DNA from: Symbiobacterium terraclitae
Lineage (GTDB): Bacteria > Bacillota > Sulfobacillia > Symbiobacteriales > Symbiobacteriaceae
Direction: 5' to 3'
NCBI RefSeq assembly: GCF_017874315.1
Contig: NZ_JAGGLG010000010.1
Location: 1-64,000, forward strand
DNA length: 64,000 nucleotides
The position numbers and the translations under genes are program-made. Below are positions 43,474 through 51,898 of the stretch, piece by piece (the first letter of the stretch is position 1; every line of letters starts with the position of its first letter). The notes under the pieces were generated by a model that made no database searches, had not been told where the DNA came from, and was given only the letters and a program-made list of their open reading frames with translations.

Positions 43474-44453
43474 GCAAGGTCAAGGAGCTGATCCTGCCGG
43501 TCCTGCTGGCCGTCGCCGTGCTGGCCGTCCCCCTGGTGATCAAGAACCCGTACTGGCTGAACGTCCTGATCCTGATCCTGGTCTGGACCTCCCTGGGCAC
43601 CGCCTGGAACATCCTCGGCGGCTACGCCGGCCAGCTGAGCCTGGGTCACTCGGCCTTCTTCGGTCTCGGCGCCTACACGCTGGCCATCACCGCCACCCGC
43701 TTCGGCTGGAACCCGTGGCTCGGCATCGCGCTGGGCATCCTGCTGGCCGTTCCGCTCTCGCTCTTCATCGGCTCCATCACCTTCCGGCTCCACGGCCCCT
43801 ACTTCGTGCTGGGCACCCTGGCCATCGCCGAGGTACTGCGGCTGGTGGCCCTGGCCTGGCGGTCGGTGACCAACGGCGCCGTGGGCATCATGGTGCCCCG
43901 GCTCTTCATGGGCATCTCCCGGGCCCCGTTCTACTGGTTCATCGCCGCGGTGGCCATCGTCGCCGTGGGCCTCACCTGGTGGATCGAGCGGAACAAGGTG
44001 GGCTACTACTTCACGGCGATCCGCGAGGACCAGGAGACCGCCGAGTCCATCGGCATCAACACCACCGGCTACAAGAACCTGGCCCTGGTGATCAGCGCGG
44101 TGATCTCGGCGGTGACCGGCGCATTCTACGCCTCCTTCCTCTCCTACATCGAGCCGGACATCGTGCTCTCGGAGCCGGTCTCGCTGCAGATGGCCATCGT
44201 GGCCATCATCGGCGGGCGGGGCACCGTCTTGGGGCCCACCGTCGGCGCCACCCTGCTGGTCCTGGCCAGCGAGCTCTTCCGGGCGCAGTTCAAGCAGGCC
44301 CACCTGCTGATCTACGGGCTGCTGCTCATGGCCGCGATCCTCTTCCTGCCCGGCGGCGTGCTGGGCACGATCCAGCAGCGGCTGAAGGACCGGCGGGCGG
44401 CCCGGCTCGCAGCGACGGGCGCCACCTTCGTCGCCCGAAAGGAGGCGAGCTAA
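43470..44453 (+). CDS. livM: Branched-chain amino acid ABC transporter permease
   Basis: The 327-residue membrane protein carries the LivM blocks NILGGYAGQLSLGHSAFFGLGAY and IIGGRGTVLGPTVGA. It starts at ATG 43470, overlapping livH (ATGA). livG begins on the next base after its stop. Confidence 0.95.
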   Translation: MSKVKELILPVLLAVAVLAVPLVIKNPYWLNVLILILVWTSLGTAWNILGGYAGQLSLGHSAFFGLGAYTLAITATRFGWNPWLGIALGILLAVPLSLFIGSITFRLHGPYFVLGTLAIAEVLRLVALAWRSVTNGAVGIMVPRLFMGISRAPFYWFIAAVAIVAVGLTWWIERNKVGYYFTAIREDQETAESIGINTTGYKNLALVISAVISAVTGAFYASFLSYIEPDIVLSEPVSLQMAIVAIIGGRGTVLGPTVGATLLVLASELFRAQFKQAHLLIYGLLLMAAILFLPGGVLGTIQQRLKDRRAARLAATGATFVARKEAS

Positions 44454-45188
44454 GTGGAGGCACTGCTCGAAGTCACCAACCTGACCAAGGCGTTCGGCGG
44501 CCTCTACGCCGTGCGCGGCGTCTCCTTCGCGGTGCAGAAGGGCGAGGTGCTCTCGATCATCGGCCCCAACGGTGCGGGCAAGACCACCGTCTTCAACCTG
44601 ATCTCCGGCTTCCACAGCCCCACCGAGGGCGAGATCCGCTTCAAGGGCGAGGTCATCAACCGGTTGAAGCCGCACCAGCGGGCCCTCAGGGGGCTGGGGC
44701 GCACCTTCCAGATCGTGAAGCCCTTCCCGGGCCTCTCGATCCTCGAGAACGTGATGGTGGGCGCCTTCGCCCGAACCAACTCCGTGGCCCAGGCCCGCGC
44801 CGAGGCCATGCGCATCCTGGAGTTCGTCGGCCTGCACGGCAGGGCGCACCTGCTGGCCTCCACCCTCACCCTGGCCGGCCGCAAACGGCTGGAGGTGGCC
44901 CGGGCGCTGGCGACGAAGCCGGATCTGATCCTGCTGGACGAGGTCTCGGCCGGCCTCAACCCCACCGAGGTGGAGGAGATGATCGCCCTGCTGCGCCGGC
45001 TGGCGGACATGGGTATCGGCTCTGTGGCCGGCGTGGAGCACGTGATGCAGGTCGTGATGACCCTGTCTGACCGGGTCGTGGTACTCAACCACGGCGAGCT
45101 GATCGCCGCGGGGACACCGCAGGAGGTCGTCAACAACCCGGCCGTCATCGAGGCCTACCTGGGCGGGGAGGTGGCGCACCATGCTTGA
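44454..45188 (+). CDS. livG: Branched-chain amino acid ABC transporter ATPase
   Basis: The 244-residue ATPase has Walker A GPNGAGKTT, the LivG-type GRTFQIVKPFPGLSILENVMVGA segment, a degenerate signature (TLAGRKRLEVARAL in place of LSGGQ), and Walker B LILLDEVSAGLNP. The altered signature and the E-to-S/A change around DEVSAG are unusual for LivG. GTG start directly after the livM stop; livF overlaps its end by 8 bases. Confidence 0.93.
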   Translation: MEALLEVTNLTKAFGGLYAVRGVSFAVQKGEVLSIIGPNGAGKTTVFNLISGFHSPTEGEIRFKGEVINRLKPHQRALRGLGRTFQIVKPFPGLSILENVMVGAFARTNSVAQARAEAMRILEFVGLHGRAHLLASTLTLAGRKRLEVARALATKPDLILLDEVSAGLNPTEVEEMIALLRRLADMGIGSVAGVEHVMQVVMTLSDRVVVLNHGELIAAGTPQEVVNNPAVIEAYLGGEVAHHA

Positions 45189-45885
45189 GCTGCGTGACGT
45201 GGCGGTGGACTACGGCGACGTGCGGGCGCTCTGGGGCGCCTCCCTCACCGTGGAGAAGGGCGCGATCGTCGCCCTGGTCGGCGCCAACGGCGCCGGCAAG
45301 TCGACCACGCTGAAGGCGATCTCGCGCATCATCCCCCTGAGCGGCGGTTCCATCCACTTCGAGGGCGAGCCGATCCACACCCTGGCCTCCCACCAGGTGG
45401 TGGCCCGCGGGGTGGTGCAGGTGCCCGAGGGCCGCCGGCTCTTCCCCAAGATGACCGTGCTCGAGAACCTCATGGTAGGCTCCCACCTGCCGGCCGCGCG
45501 GCAAAAGCGGGCCGAGGCCCTGGAGCGGGTGTACGCCTTCTTCCCGAAGCTGAAGGAGCGGGCGCACCAGCTGGCCGGCACCCTTTCCGGCGGCGAGCAG
45601 CAGATGGTGGCCATCGGCCGGGGGCTGATGGCGCAGCCGAAGGTGCTGATGCTGGACGAGCCCTCGCTGGGCCTGGCGCCGATCGTCGTGAAGGAGGTCT
45701 TCGCCATCGTCCGCCGGCTGCGGGACGAGGGGATCACGGTGCTGCTGGTGGAGCAGAACACCGCCCAGTCCCTGGCCATCGCCGACCGGGGCTACGTGAT
45801 GGAGAACGGCCGGATCACGCTGTCGGGAACCGGGCAGCAACTGCTGGAGAACGAGCACGTGAAGAAGGCCTACCTCGGGGCGTAG
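45181..45885 (+). CDS. livF: Branched-chain amino acid ABC transporter ATPase
   Basis: The 234-residue ATPase has Walker A GANGAGKST, the LivF-type GVVQVPEGRRLFPKMTVLENL segment, signature LSGGEQQM, Walker B VLMLDEPSLGLAP and the H-loop replaced by EQN as in LivF. It completes livKHMGF and is followed by a strong terminator. Confidence 0.95.
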   Translation: MLELRDVAVDYGDVRALWGASLTVEKGAIVALVGANGAGKSTTLKAISRIIPLSGGSIHFEGEPIHTLASHQVVARGVVQVPEGRRLFPKMTVLENLMVGSHLPAARQKRAEALERVYAFFPKLKERAHQLAGTLSGGEQQMVAIGRGLMAQPKVLMLDEPSLGLAPIVVKEVFAIVRRLRDEGITVLLVEQNTAQSLAIADRGYVMENGRITLSGTGQQLLENEHVKKAYLGA

Positions 45886-45901
45886 GCGGCCCCGGATCCG
45901 C

Positions 45902-45933
45902 GAGCCCGGGTGTGGGTGGCCACACCCGGGCTC
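45902..45933 (+). terminator. Terminator of the liv operon
   Basis: GAGCCCGGGTGTGG and its perfect complement enclose a 4-base loop, 16 bases after the livF stop. Confidence 0.85.
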
Positions 45934-46474
45934 ATGCTTGAGGCACGACCCTGGCGAGCAGTCGTCGCGGTTCGATCCTGCCGGGTTGTTGCGGGCCCGA
46001 GGAACACGGAGAAAGCTGTCCCGCCGCGCGCAGGAAGGCCCCCTTCCGCCCAGTCCGGAAGAGGGCTTTACACGTGCGGGGGCGGCTGGCCAGATGCCGG
46101 GCGCCGCCGCCACCCGGGAAGGGAGGCTGAGCCACCCCACCGGTCCGTGACACCTCCTGACGCATTCCTGGTTGGCCTCTGCGCGGGTCGAGTCGGGTCG
46201 CTTGCTGTGGCTCTTTCCCTTCCGCCCGTAGCTTGCGCGTCACAGGGTACCGCCAGTCTCCGGCAGTGACCCTATTCGGAATAGTCCTTTTGTACTATAC
46301 TTGACACAAACGCTTGTCTCCCTGCGCACGCACAGGCCACGCCCCCGCGGCGAACGGCCGGCCCGCACAGGGGGGCCGGCCCCCGGATATCGCAGGGCGG
46401 CCGTGCAGGAGAATGGGCATTTCAGGTCAAAAGCCTCCGTCACGACAGAACATTCATGTGGGGGAGTCGCCGCA
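45934..46474. other. Long intergenic and leader region before the DMT transporter gene
   Basis: About 540 bases with no gene I can support; the open frames in it lack ribosome sites and family features. It holds small inverted repeats (GGAAGG...CCTTCC near 46044; AGGGT...ACCCT at 46237-46273) and the CTTTTGTAC palindrome at 46282. I see no riboswitch that I can name. Confidence 0.5.
46282..46301 (+). promoter_or_regulatory. Copy 3 of TAG-N2-CTTTTGTAC element with overlapping -10
   Basis: TAGTCC-TTTT-GTACTA (46282-46297) is followed in register by TATACT (46296-46301), a good -10. The palindrome lies at the same distance from the -10 as in the ctaC promoter. The -35 here is weak (TATTCG or TTCGGA). 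Confidence 0.5.
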
Positions 46475-47407
46475 GTGCCGCTGCTCACGATCGTGGCCCT
46501 GGTTGTCGCCGTCCTGGCGGTGGGTTTCTCGTCGATCATCATCCGGCTCTCTGAGGCCCCGGCCCTGGTGCTGGCGTTCTACCGGCTGGCCCTGTCGGTG
46601 CTGCTGCTGGCCGGCCCGGTGCTGCTGCGGGAGCGGGAGGCCCTGCGCCGCCTGGACCGGCGTGACTGGCTCCTGCTCACCGGCAGCGCCCTGGCGCTGG
46701 CGCTGCACTTCTACACCTGGATTGAAAGCCTCCGCTTCACTACGGTGGCCTCCTCCACCGTGCTGGTGACGGCCAACCCCTTCATCGTCCTGGCCCTGGG
46801 CTACTGGCTGCTCGGGGAGCGGACGAACCGGACGGGCGTCATCGCCATGGTCATCGGCGTGGTGGGCGGCGTCATCGTCGGCTGGGGCGACTTCCGGGTG
46901 TCCGGGTCGGCCCTGTTCGGCGACCTGCTGGCCTTCCTGGGCGCGGTGACGATCTCGTTCTACACCGTCGCCGGGCGGTTCGCCCGGCAGAAGATGTCCG
47001 CCGGGCTGTACTCCTGCATCGTCTACGCCCTCTCCGCCGCCTTCCTGTGGCTCCTGATGCTGCCGCAGGGGATCCCCCTGTCGCCGTACCCGGCGCGGGA
47101 GTGGGTGCTGTTCGCGGCCCTGGCGGTCATCCCCACGATCTTCGGCCACACGCTGTTCAACTGGGCCCTGCGCTGGGTCGGCGCCGCCACGGTCTCCATG
47201 AGCACCCTCGGCGAGCCGGTGTTCGCGACCGTCCTGGCGTGGATCATCTTCCGCGAGGCGCCGGGGTGGACCACGGTCGCCGGAGGCGTCCTGCTGCTGG
47301 CCGGAATCTGGCTCTTCGTGCGGTGCGGGTCGCCCGAGCCAGCTGCCGAAACGAACCCGCAGCGGCGATCGTATCCTTTCCGCCGCGTTTCCCGTGGCAC
47401 TGGGTGA
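46475..47407 (+). CDS. DMT superfamily (EamA) transporter
   Basis: A 310-residue protein with ten membrane helices arranged as two EamA repeats (the second starts near SALFGDLLAFLGAVTISFYTVAGR). The FTTVASSTVLVTANPF and TLGEPVFATVLAWI blocks are typical of DMT exporters. GTG 46475 was chosen because GGGGGAG lies 8 bases ahead; the longer frame to 46301 is non-hydrophobic leader. The substrate is unknown, commonly a metabolite or amino acid. Confidence 0.88.
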   Translation: MPLLTIVALVVAVLAVGFSSIIIRLSEAPALVLAFYRLALSVLLLAGPVLLREREALRRLDRRDWLLLTGSALALALHFYTWIESLRFTTVASSTVLVTANPFIVLALGYWLLGERTNRTGVIAMVIGVVGGVIVGWGDFRVSGSALFGDLLAFLGAVTISFYTVAGRFARQKMSAGLYSCIVYALSAAFLWLLMLPQGIPLSPYPAREWVLFAALAVIPTIFGHTLFNWALRWVGAATVSMSTLGEPVFATVLAWIIFREAPGWTTVAGGVLLLAGIWLFVRCGSPEPAAETNPQRRSYPFRRVSRGTG

Positions 47408-47432
47408 AGGAGTACCCGGGAGGGATGCGCCG

Positions 47433-48512
47433 ATGGACTCACCCGGCACCCTGCAGCGCCTGGGCCGCCCCGTGGGGGAGGCCCGCAGGGCGTTCATGCG
47501 GCTCATCGAGCCGCACCGGCCCGACCTCTGGCGCTACTGCCTGCGCCTGACCGGCTCGGCCTGGGACGCCGACGACCTGATGCAGGAGACGATGATGCGG
47601 GCCTTCGCCCGGCTCACCTGGTGGGAGCCGGTGGAGGCCCGCCCCTACCTGTTCCGCATCGCCACCAACGCCTGGATCGACGACGTACGCCGGCGGCGTG
47701 TCACCCCGGTGGAGCTGGACGCGGCGGAACCGGCCGGCGAGGAGCCCGACCCCGTGGAGACGTGGGCGGCCATGGAGCACCTCGTCGCCGCCCTGCCGCC
47801 GCGCCAGCGGGTGGTCCTCCTCCTCACCCAGGTCTTCGACTTCACGGCTGCGGAGGTGGCCGCCATGCTGCACTCGACCGAGGGTGCGGTGAAGGCCGCC
47901 CTGCACCGGGCGCGCGCCGGATTGCGGGCGGCCGCCGCCGGCGAGGGACCGCCGGTCGGTGCCGGCCTGCGGACCAGGCCCCCGGCCGATCGACCGCCGG
48001 CCAGCGGGGACCTGCGGTCCGATGCCCTGGGCAATCGGCTGCCAGCGAGCGGGGACCCGCAGCCCGCTGCCCCAGGCGAACGGCGGCCGACCCGTCCGAC
48101 CGTCCCCGTGCCCAGCGCCGTGGTCGCCGCGTACCTGGATGCCTTCAACCGCCGGGACCCCGACGCCATCGCCGCTCTCCTGACCGAGGGCGCCGAATGC
48201 GATATCGTGGAGTGCGGCGTCGAGTACGGCCGGGAGGTCATCCGCAAGTACTCGCTGGAGGACTGGACCCGGGATCCCCGGCCACAGTGGGCGGAGTACG
48301 GGGAGCTGGACGGCGAGCCCGTCGTGTTCGTCTACTTCCGGACCGAGGAGCACGGGCGTGCCCTGGGGCAGCTTGTCCGGCTCACCACCGCGGGAGACCG
48401 CATCACGGCGATGCGCCTGTACTACTTCACGCCCGAGCTGATCCGGTACGCCGCCGGCAGGCTGAACGTGCCGGCCTGCACGTGGGGCTACTTCCACCAG
48501 GGGGAGGGGTAG
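47433..48512 (+). CDS. ECF-type RNA polymerase sigma factor with NTF2-like C-terminal domain
   Basis: Of 359 residues, the first ~175 hold sigma region 2 (DADDLMQETMMRAF) and region 4 (LPPRQRVVLLLTQVFDFTAAEVAAMLHSTEGAVKAALHRAR). A low-complexity linker with a 15-residue repeat (PASGD...G-x-R, twice) leads to a SnoaL/NTF2-like domain (VVAAYLDAFNRRDPDAIAALLTEGAECDI). Such tails in ECF41/SigJ-type factors regulate sigma activity in place of an anti-sigma factor. ATG 47433 follows GGGAGGG. The VOC-DinB gene follows after 3 bases. Confidence 0.9.
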   Translation: MDSPGTLQRLGRPVGEARRAFMRLIEPHRPDLWRYCLRLTGSAWDADDLMQETMMRAFARLTWWEPVEARPYLFRIATNAWIDDVRRRRVTPVELDAAEPAGEEPDPVETWAAMEHLVAALPPRQRVVLLLTQVFDFTAAEVAAMLHSTEGAVKAALHRARAGLRAAAAGEGPPVGAGLRTRPPADRPPASGDLRSDALGNRLPASGDPQPAAPGERRPTRPTVPVPSAVVAAYLDAFNRRDPDAIAALLTEGAECDIVECGVEYGREVIRKYSLEDWTRDPRPQWAEYGELDGEPVVFVYFRTEEHGRALGQLVRLTTAGDRITAMRLYYFTPELIRYAAGRLNVPACTWGYFHQGEG

Positions 48513-48515
48513 ATC

Positions 48516-49340
48516 GTGAGCAGTCGACCCACCCGGGCGATCCCGGTGCGCGACCTGGAAGAGAGCGTGCGGTTCTACACGGAGCGGCTGGGCTTCCGGC
48601 TGGTCGCGCGCCACCCGGACGCCGCTCACCTCGAGACGCCGTCCGGCCACGTGCTGCTGGCCGGGCCCGCAGTCGACCCGGCGCCCTACCTGGCGCCGCC
48701 GGGGACGCGGGCCAGGCCGGGGGCGGTGCTCTACTTCTTCACGCCCGACATCGAGGCGACGGCCCGGCGGCTGCCCGAGGCGGTCCTGGTGCGGACGGAC
48801 TGGGGGGAGCGCAAGCTCGAGCTGCCGGACCCCAACGGCTACACGGTCAGCTTCTGGACCGAGAACGACCTGACGCCCGAAGAGGCCCTGGCGCTCTTCC
48901 GGTCGGCGCCCGACCGCCTCGAGGCCGCGCTGGCCGGCCTCACCGAGGCCCAGCTGGACCTGGCCCGGGCGCCGGGCAAGTGGTCGATCCGGCAGATCGT
49001 CCACCACATGACCGACTCCGCCGTGGGCGCCATCGCCGGCCTGCGCTACGCCATCGCCGAGCCCGGGCGCCTCTACCGCCCGAACCCGTACAGCCCCGAC
49101 ACGTGGGACGAGGGGCTCCACTCGCACCGGCGGCCGGTGGGGCCGTCAGTGGCCCTGTTCCGGGCCGTGCACGAACACCTGGTGCAGCTGATCGAGTACG
49201 TGCCGGGGGCGCTCCAGCGGTACACCGTGAACGAGGCCGGGGCGCGGATGCCCGTCGGCCGGATGGTGGGGATGCTGGCCTGCCACGCGGCCGGCCACGT
49301 GGAGCAGATCCGGGAGACCCGGCGGGTCCACGGGATCTGA
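48516..49340 (+). CDS. VOC (glyoxalase-like) - DinB domain fusion protein
   Basis: Residues 1-115 form a VOC domain (AIPVRDLEESVRFYTERLGF, LPDPNGYTVSFW). Residues about 120-274 form a DinB/YfiT four-helix domain with the metal His residues in IRQIVHHMTDS and CHAAGHVEQI. Both halves are metal-dependent folds; DinB relatives include thiol transferases. The two are normally separate proteins. Coupled to an NTF2-tailed sigma factor gene 3 bases upstream, it is probably a stress or detoxification function, inferred from context. The GTG start follows GGGGGAGGGG. Confidence 0.85.
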   Translation: MSSRPTRAIPVRDLEESVRFYTERLGFRLVARHPDAAHLETPSGHVLLAGPAVDPAPYLAPPGTRARPGAVLYFFTPDIEATARRLPEAVLVRTDWGERKLELPDPNGYTVSFWTENDLTPEEALALFRSAPDRLEAALAGLTEAQLDLARAPGKWSIRQIVHHMTDSAVGAIAGLRYAIAEPGRLYRPNPYSPDTWDEGLHSHRRPVGPSVALFRAVHEHLVQLIEYVPGALQRYTVNEAGARMPVGRMVGMLACHAAGHVEQIRETRRVHGI

Positions 49341-49361
49341 AGGGCCCCGCCCCGGGGCGGA

Positions 49362-49532
49362 TCAGTCTCCCCTCAGGTGGCTGGTGACGGCCAGAGTTGC
49401 GGCCGCCAGGGTGAACGCGAGCCCCAGGGTCCACCCGGTCAGCGCGGCGTATCGCACCGCGCCCTGCAGCGACAGCCCGGCCATCAGGCACGCGCTGCCG
49501 CACAGAAGAAGCACCGCCGCATGCCGGCGCAT
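49362..49532 (-). CDS. Small two-helix membrane protein
   Basis: A 56-residue frame with two hydrophobic helices (AAVLLLCGSACLMAGLSLQG and a second, TGWTLGLAFTLAAATLAVTS) starts at ATG 49532 behind GGGGGGCAGG. It ends 21 bases from the convergent VOC-DinB stop. Unknown function; short but with a good ribosome site. Confidence 0.5.
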   Translation of the reverse strand: MRRHAAVLLLCGSACLMAGLSLQGAVRYAALTGWTLGLAFTLAAATLAVTSHLRGD

Positions 49533-49661
49533 GTACCTGCCCCCCATCTCGCAGGACTGCCCCCGCCTGCCGGGCGGGGAACCCAGAGTACCTTATGCCG
49601 CCCGGATCCCGCCTCAGTCCCGTTCCCTGCCGCTTCCGTCCCATTCGCGGACAGAAACTGT

Positions 49662-49697
49662 GTGGGGGGATGTGCCCCGTCGGGCACATCCCCCCAC
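49662..49697. terminator. Perfect 16-bp hairpin
   Basis: GTGGGGGGATGTGCCC and its exact complement with a CGTC loop. GTTTC follows on the plus side. It sits between the small membrane protein start and the methyltransferase remnant and could end transcription of the remnant on the minus strand. Confidence 0.65.
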
Positions 49698-49723
49698 GTT
49701 TCGGTACTCGCAGCGGCCGCCCG

Positions 49724-49930
49724 CTACCGCGGCCGCGGGAAAATCCGCCCCGTCCGCTCGCCGTAGCGCCGGTCCTCGTCGCCGAAGTGGCGGAGCATCT
49801 TCCGCTCCTCCTGCGGCACCCGCACCAGATCGAGGGGCAGCAGGGAGACGAGGCTGGCCGGGCCGGCGATCCAGTTCTGGAGCAGCAGCGCCTGTGCCGC
49901 ACGCCCGGGCGCCTCGGCCGGGTTGCCCGT
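49724..49930 (-). pseudogene. Isoprenylcysteine carboxyl methyltransferase-like remnant
   Basis: The C-terminal 60 or so codons read ALLLQNWIAGP, then VRVPQEERKMLRHFGDE and RRYGERTGRIFPR, matching the conserved end of ICMT/PEMT-type membrane methyltransferases, including the catalytic EE motif. The N-terminal helices and the RHPMY motif are missing; upstream lies the EamA promoter on the other strand. It is a gene fragment left by deletion. Confidence 0.65.
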
Positions 49931-49952
49931 GTCCCTGGAAAAGATGTACAAT
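49923..49952 (+). promoter_or_regulatory. Candidate sigma-A promoter of the single-EamA gene
   Basis: TTGCCC (49923-49928) and TACAAT (49947-49952) with an 18-base spacer, 51 bases before the start at 50004. Confidence 0.55.
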
Positions 49953-50003
49953 CCAGTTCGTGGCGGTCGTGCATCCAGACGGACTCCAGGAGGCGAACGG
50001 GCG

Positions 50004-50420
50004 ATGTGGAAACTCTACGCACTGTTGTCAGCACTGTTTGCAGCGCTCACGGCGATCCTGGCGAAGATCGGCATCAAGGGCGTCGACTCGAACCTGGCCA
50101 CGGCGATCCGCACCACGGTCATCATCGTCCTGTCGTGGGGCATCGTCTTCACCATCGGCGCCCACCACGGCATCCGCGCGCTCACCCGGCACAACTGGAC
50201 CTTCCTCATCCTCTCGGGCCTGGCGACCGGCCTCTCCTGGCTCTTTTACTACAAGGCCATCGCCGAGGGCGACGTCTCCCGGGTCGCCCCCATCGACAAG
50301 TCCAGCATCGCGCTGACGCTCATCCTCTCGTACATCATCCTCGGCGAGAAGTTCACGCCCCAGACGCTGCTGGCGGGCGGGCTGATCGTCGCCGGCACGT
50401 TCCTGATGCTGTGGAAGTAG
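50004..50420 (+). CDS. Single-repeat EamA family membrane protein
   Basis: A 138-residue protein with five membrane helices, one EamA repeat (ALLSALFAALTAILAKIGIKGVDSN, FYYKAIAEGDVSRVAPIDKSS, ILGEKFTPQTLLAGGLIVAG). Single-repeat members work as dimers, unlike the two-repeat DMT protein encoded near 46.5 kb. ATG 50004 follows AGGAGG by ten bases. A strong terminator follows, so it is a one-gene unit. Confidence 0.9.
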   Translation: MWKLYALLSALFAALTAILAKIGIKGVDSNLATAIRTTVIIVLSWGIVFTIGAHHGIRALTRHNWTFLILSGLATGLSWLFYYKAIAEGDVSRVAPIDKSSIALTLILSYIILGEKFTPQTLLAGGLIVAGTFLMLWK

Positions 50421-50450
50421 CGGGGCGCACCCGCCGGTTGGCGTCATGCG

Positions 50451-50488
50451 GCAGAACCCCCTGCCCGGAGCACGGCAGGGGGTTCTGC
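50451..50488. terminator. Terminator between EamA and PhnB-like genes
   Basis: GCAGAACCCCCTGCC pairs perfectly with GGCAGGGGGTTCTGC around an 8-base loop; GCGTCTTCT follows. It serves both convergent genes. Confidence 0.88.
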
Positions 50489-50495
50489 GCGTCTT

Positions 50496-50999
50496 CTACT
50501 CTCCGTAGTAGGCACGCCGCAGCGGCTCGATCTCCAGCTTGCCCTCCATCGTGTACAGGACCTCAAGCACCCGCTGCACCCTGGCCGGGTCGGGGTCGAC
50601 CAGCCACTCCTCCTCCATCGCCCGGGGGACGACCTGCCAGGAGAGGCCGAAGCGGTCCTTGAGCCAGCCGCAGGGCCCTTCCTGACCGCCGTCGGCGGTA
50701 AGGCGGGACCAGTAGTAGTCGATCTCCTCCTGGGTCTCGCAGAACACCTGAAACGAGACGGCCTCGGTGAACTTGAACTGGGGACCGCCGTTCAGGGCCA
50801 TGAACTCCTGACCGTCCAGCGTGAACACCACGGCCATGACGCTGCCGGCCGGCCTGCCGTGGATCTCCTGCCCCGCCTCCGCGAACCGGGTCACCCGCAC
50901 GATCCTGGCGTTGTCGAAGATGGAGGTGTAGAACGTCGCCGCTTCCTCAGCCTCGGTATCGAACCACAGGCACGGAACCACCCGCTGCAACTTGGCCAC
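50496..50999 (-). CDS. PhnB-like VOC family protein (3-dmu-9_3-mt type)
   Basis: The 167-residue protein has the family motifs PCLWFDTEAEEAATFYTSIF, FTLDGQEFMALNGGPQFKFTEAVSF, and GPCGWLKDRFGLSWQVVP. Members were once named 3-demethylubiquinone methyltransferase but lack a methyltransferase fold; the role is unknown. GTG 50999 was chosen for the GGGGGA site just ahead; the frame extends to 51134 without family similarity. Confidence 0.88.
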   Translation of the reverse strand: MAKLQRVVPCLWFDTEAEEAATFYTSIFDNARIVRVTRFAEAGQEIHGRPAGSVMAVVFTLDGQEFMALNGGPQFKFTEAVSFQVFCETQEEIDYYWSRLTADGGQEGPCGWLKDRFGLSWQVVPRAMEEEWLVDPDPARVQRVLEVLYTMEGKLEIEPLRRAYYGE

Positions 51000-51130
51000 C
51001 GCACATCCCCCATTTCGCTTCCGGACCGTTGCGGCCCCGTTACCGGGTTCCCCGCACCGATCCGTTGCTGGGTAGTATGGTTTCCGCACGGGTGGGACCG
51101 ATGCCTGCAGCCGGGGGACAAAGATGTGCG

Positions 51131-51553
51131 TCACTCCGCCTCCGGCCGGCCGAAGGCGTGGGCGGTCCCCGCACCGACGAGGACAGCTCCGAAGGCGCTG
51201 AGGAACGGCGCCAGTGCCAGCTGGCCCAGCAGGCGGCCCAGCGCGCCGGCACCGTTCGTGACCAGGAGCATCGTGAGGGGATGGGCGGCTGCCAGGATGA
51301 CCCCTACGACTCCATACACGGCCAGCAGCCCCCAGTGCAGCGCGACGCGGTGATGGCCGCGCGGCCGCTGCCAGACCAACGGAGCGAGGAGCAGGAACCC
51401 CGCCAGCGCCAGCAGCGCGCGGGACACGGCGAAGTAGCCCCAGGAGAACGTGTTCGTCCGCTCATCGAGGACCAGCGGCCAGACCAGCCCCGCCGCCCAA
51501 ACCGAGGCCAACCCGCCGCAGATCGCAGTGAGGTGCGTCCCCCATCGACGCAT
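51131..51553 (-). CDS. Four-helix membrane protein
   Basis: A 140-residue protein with four hydrophobic helices and a short polar tail (HAFGRPEAE). It starts at ATG 51553 behind GGAAGGAGGATGACGG. I do not recognise the family. It is on the same strand as the PhnB-like gene, 130 bases ahead of it. Confidence 0.6.
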   Translation of the reverse strand: MRRWGTHLTAICGGLASVWAAGLVWPLVLDERTNTFSWGYFAVSRALLALAGFLLLAPLVWQRPRGHHRVALHWGLLAVYGVVGVILAAAHPLTMLLVTNGAGALGRLLGQLALAPFLSAFGAVLVGAGTAHAFGRPEAE

Positions 51554-51898
51554 CCGTCATCCTCCTTCCCGCAGTCTCTTCGCGCCTCTGCTAACAGTGA
51601 GACGATTTCCGCGCCGCTTTGCGTTCGGTCCTGGCGATTGCCGGTTGGGCCGGGGGCATTCGCGGCTAACGTACCGGGGGCGCCGCCCCTGAGCAAGGCG
51701 GCTCACGGTGCGGTGGCAGTGCCCTTGCTCCGGGTCGGCGGACAGCTCCTGGCCCTTCCGGAACACAGCAGGGTCCGCACCTCCGTGGGTGCGGACCCTG
51801 TGCTCTGCTCTGCTGGAACGTGGTGCGCCCGGGTGCCCCGCCCCTCTGTGGCCGAGTCGCGGCGCATCGGACGGCGTCCAGGCCCTGGGCCCGTCTCA
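51554..51898. other. Intergenic region with one strong hairpin
   Basis: No gene seen. CAGGGTCCGCACC (51769-51781) pairs perfectly with 51788-51800 around TCCGTG. On the minus strand it lies 99 bases after the lipoprotein gene and is its likely terminator, although no T-run follows. Confidence 0.5.

Noticed and set aside
45934-46280. Cobalamin or other riboswitch before the DMT gene
   Set aside because: Some pieces look like conserved boxes, but the core consensus elements are missing.
47621-49387. 588-residue plus-strand frame overlapping the sigma and VOC-DinB genes
   Set aside because: Arg/Gly-rich shadow translation in the wrong frame; both real genes have domains and ribosome sites.
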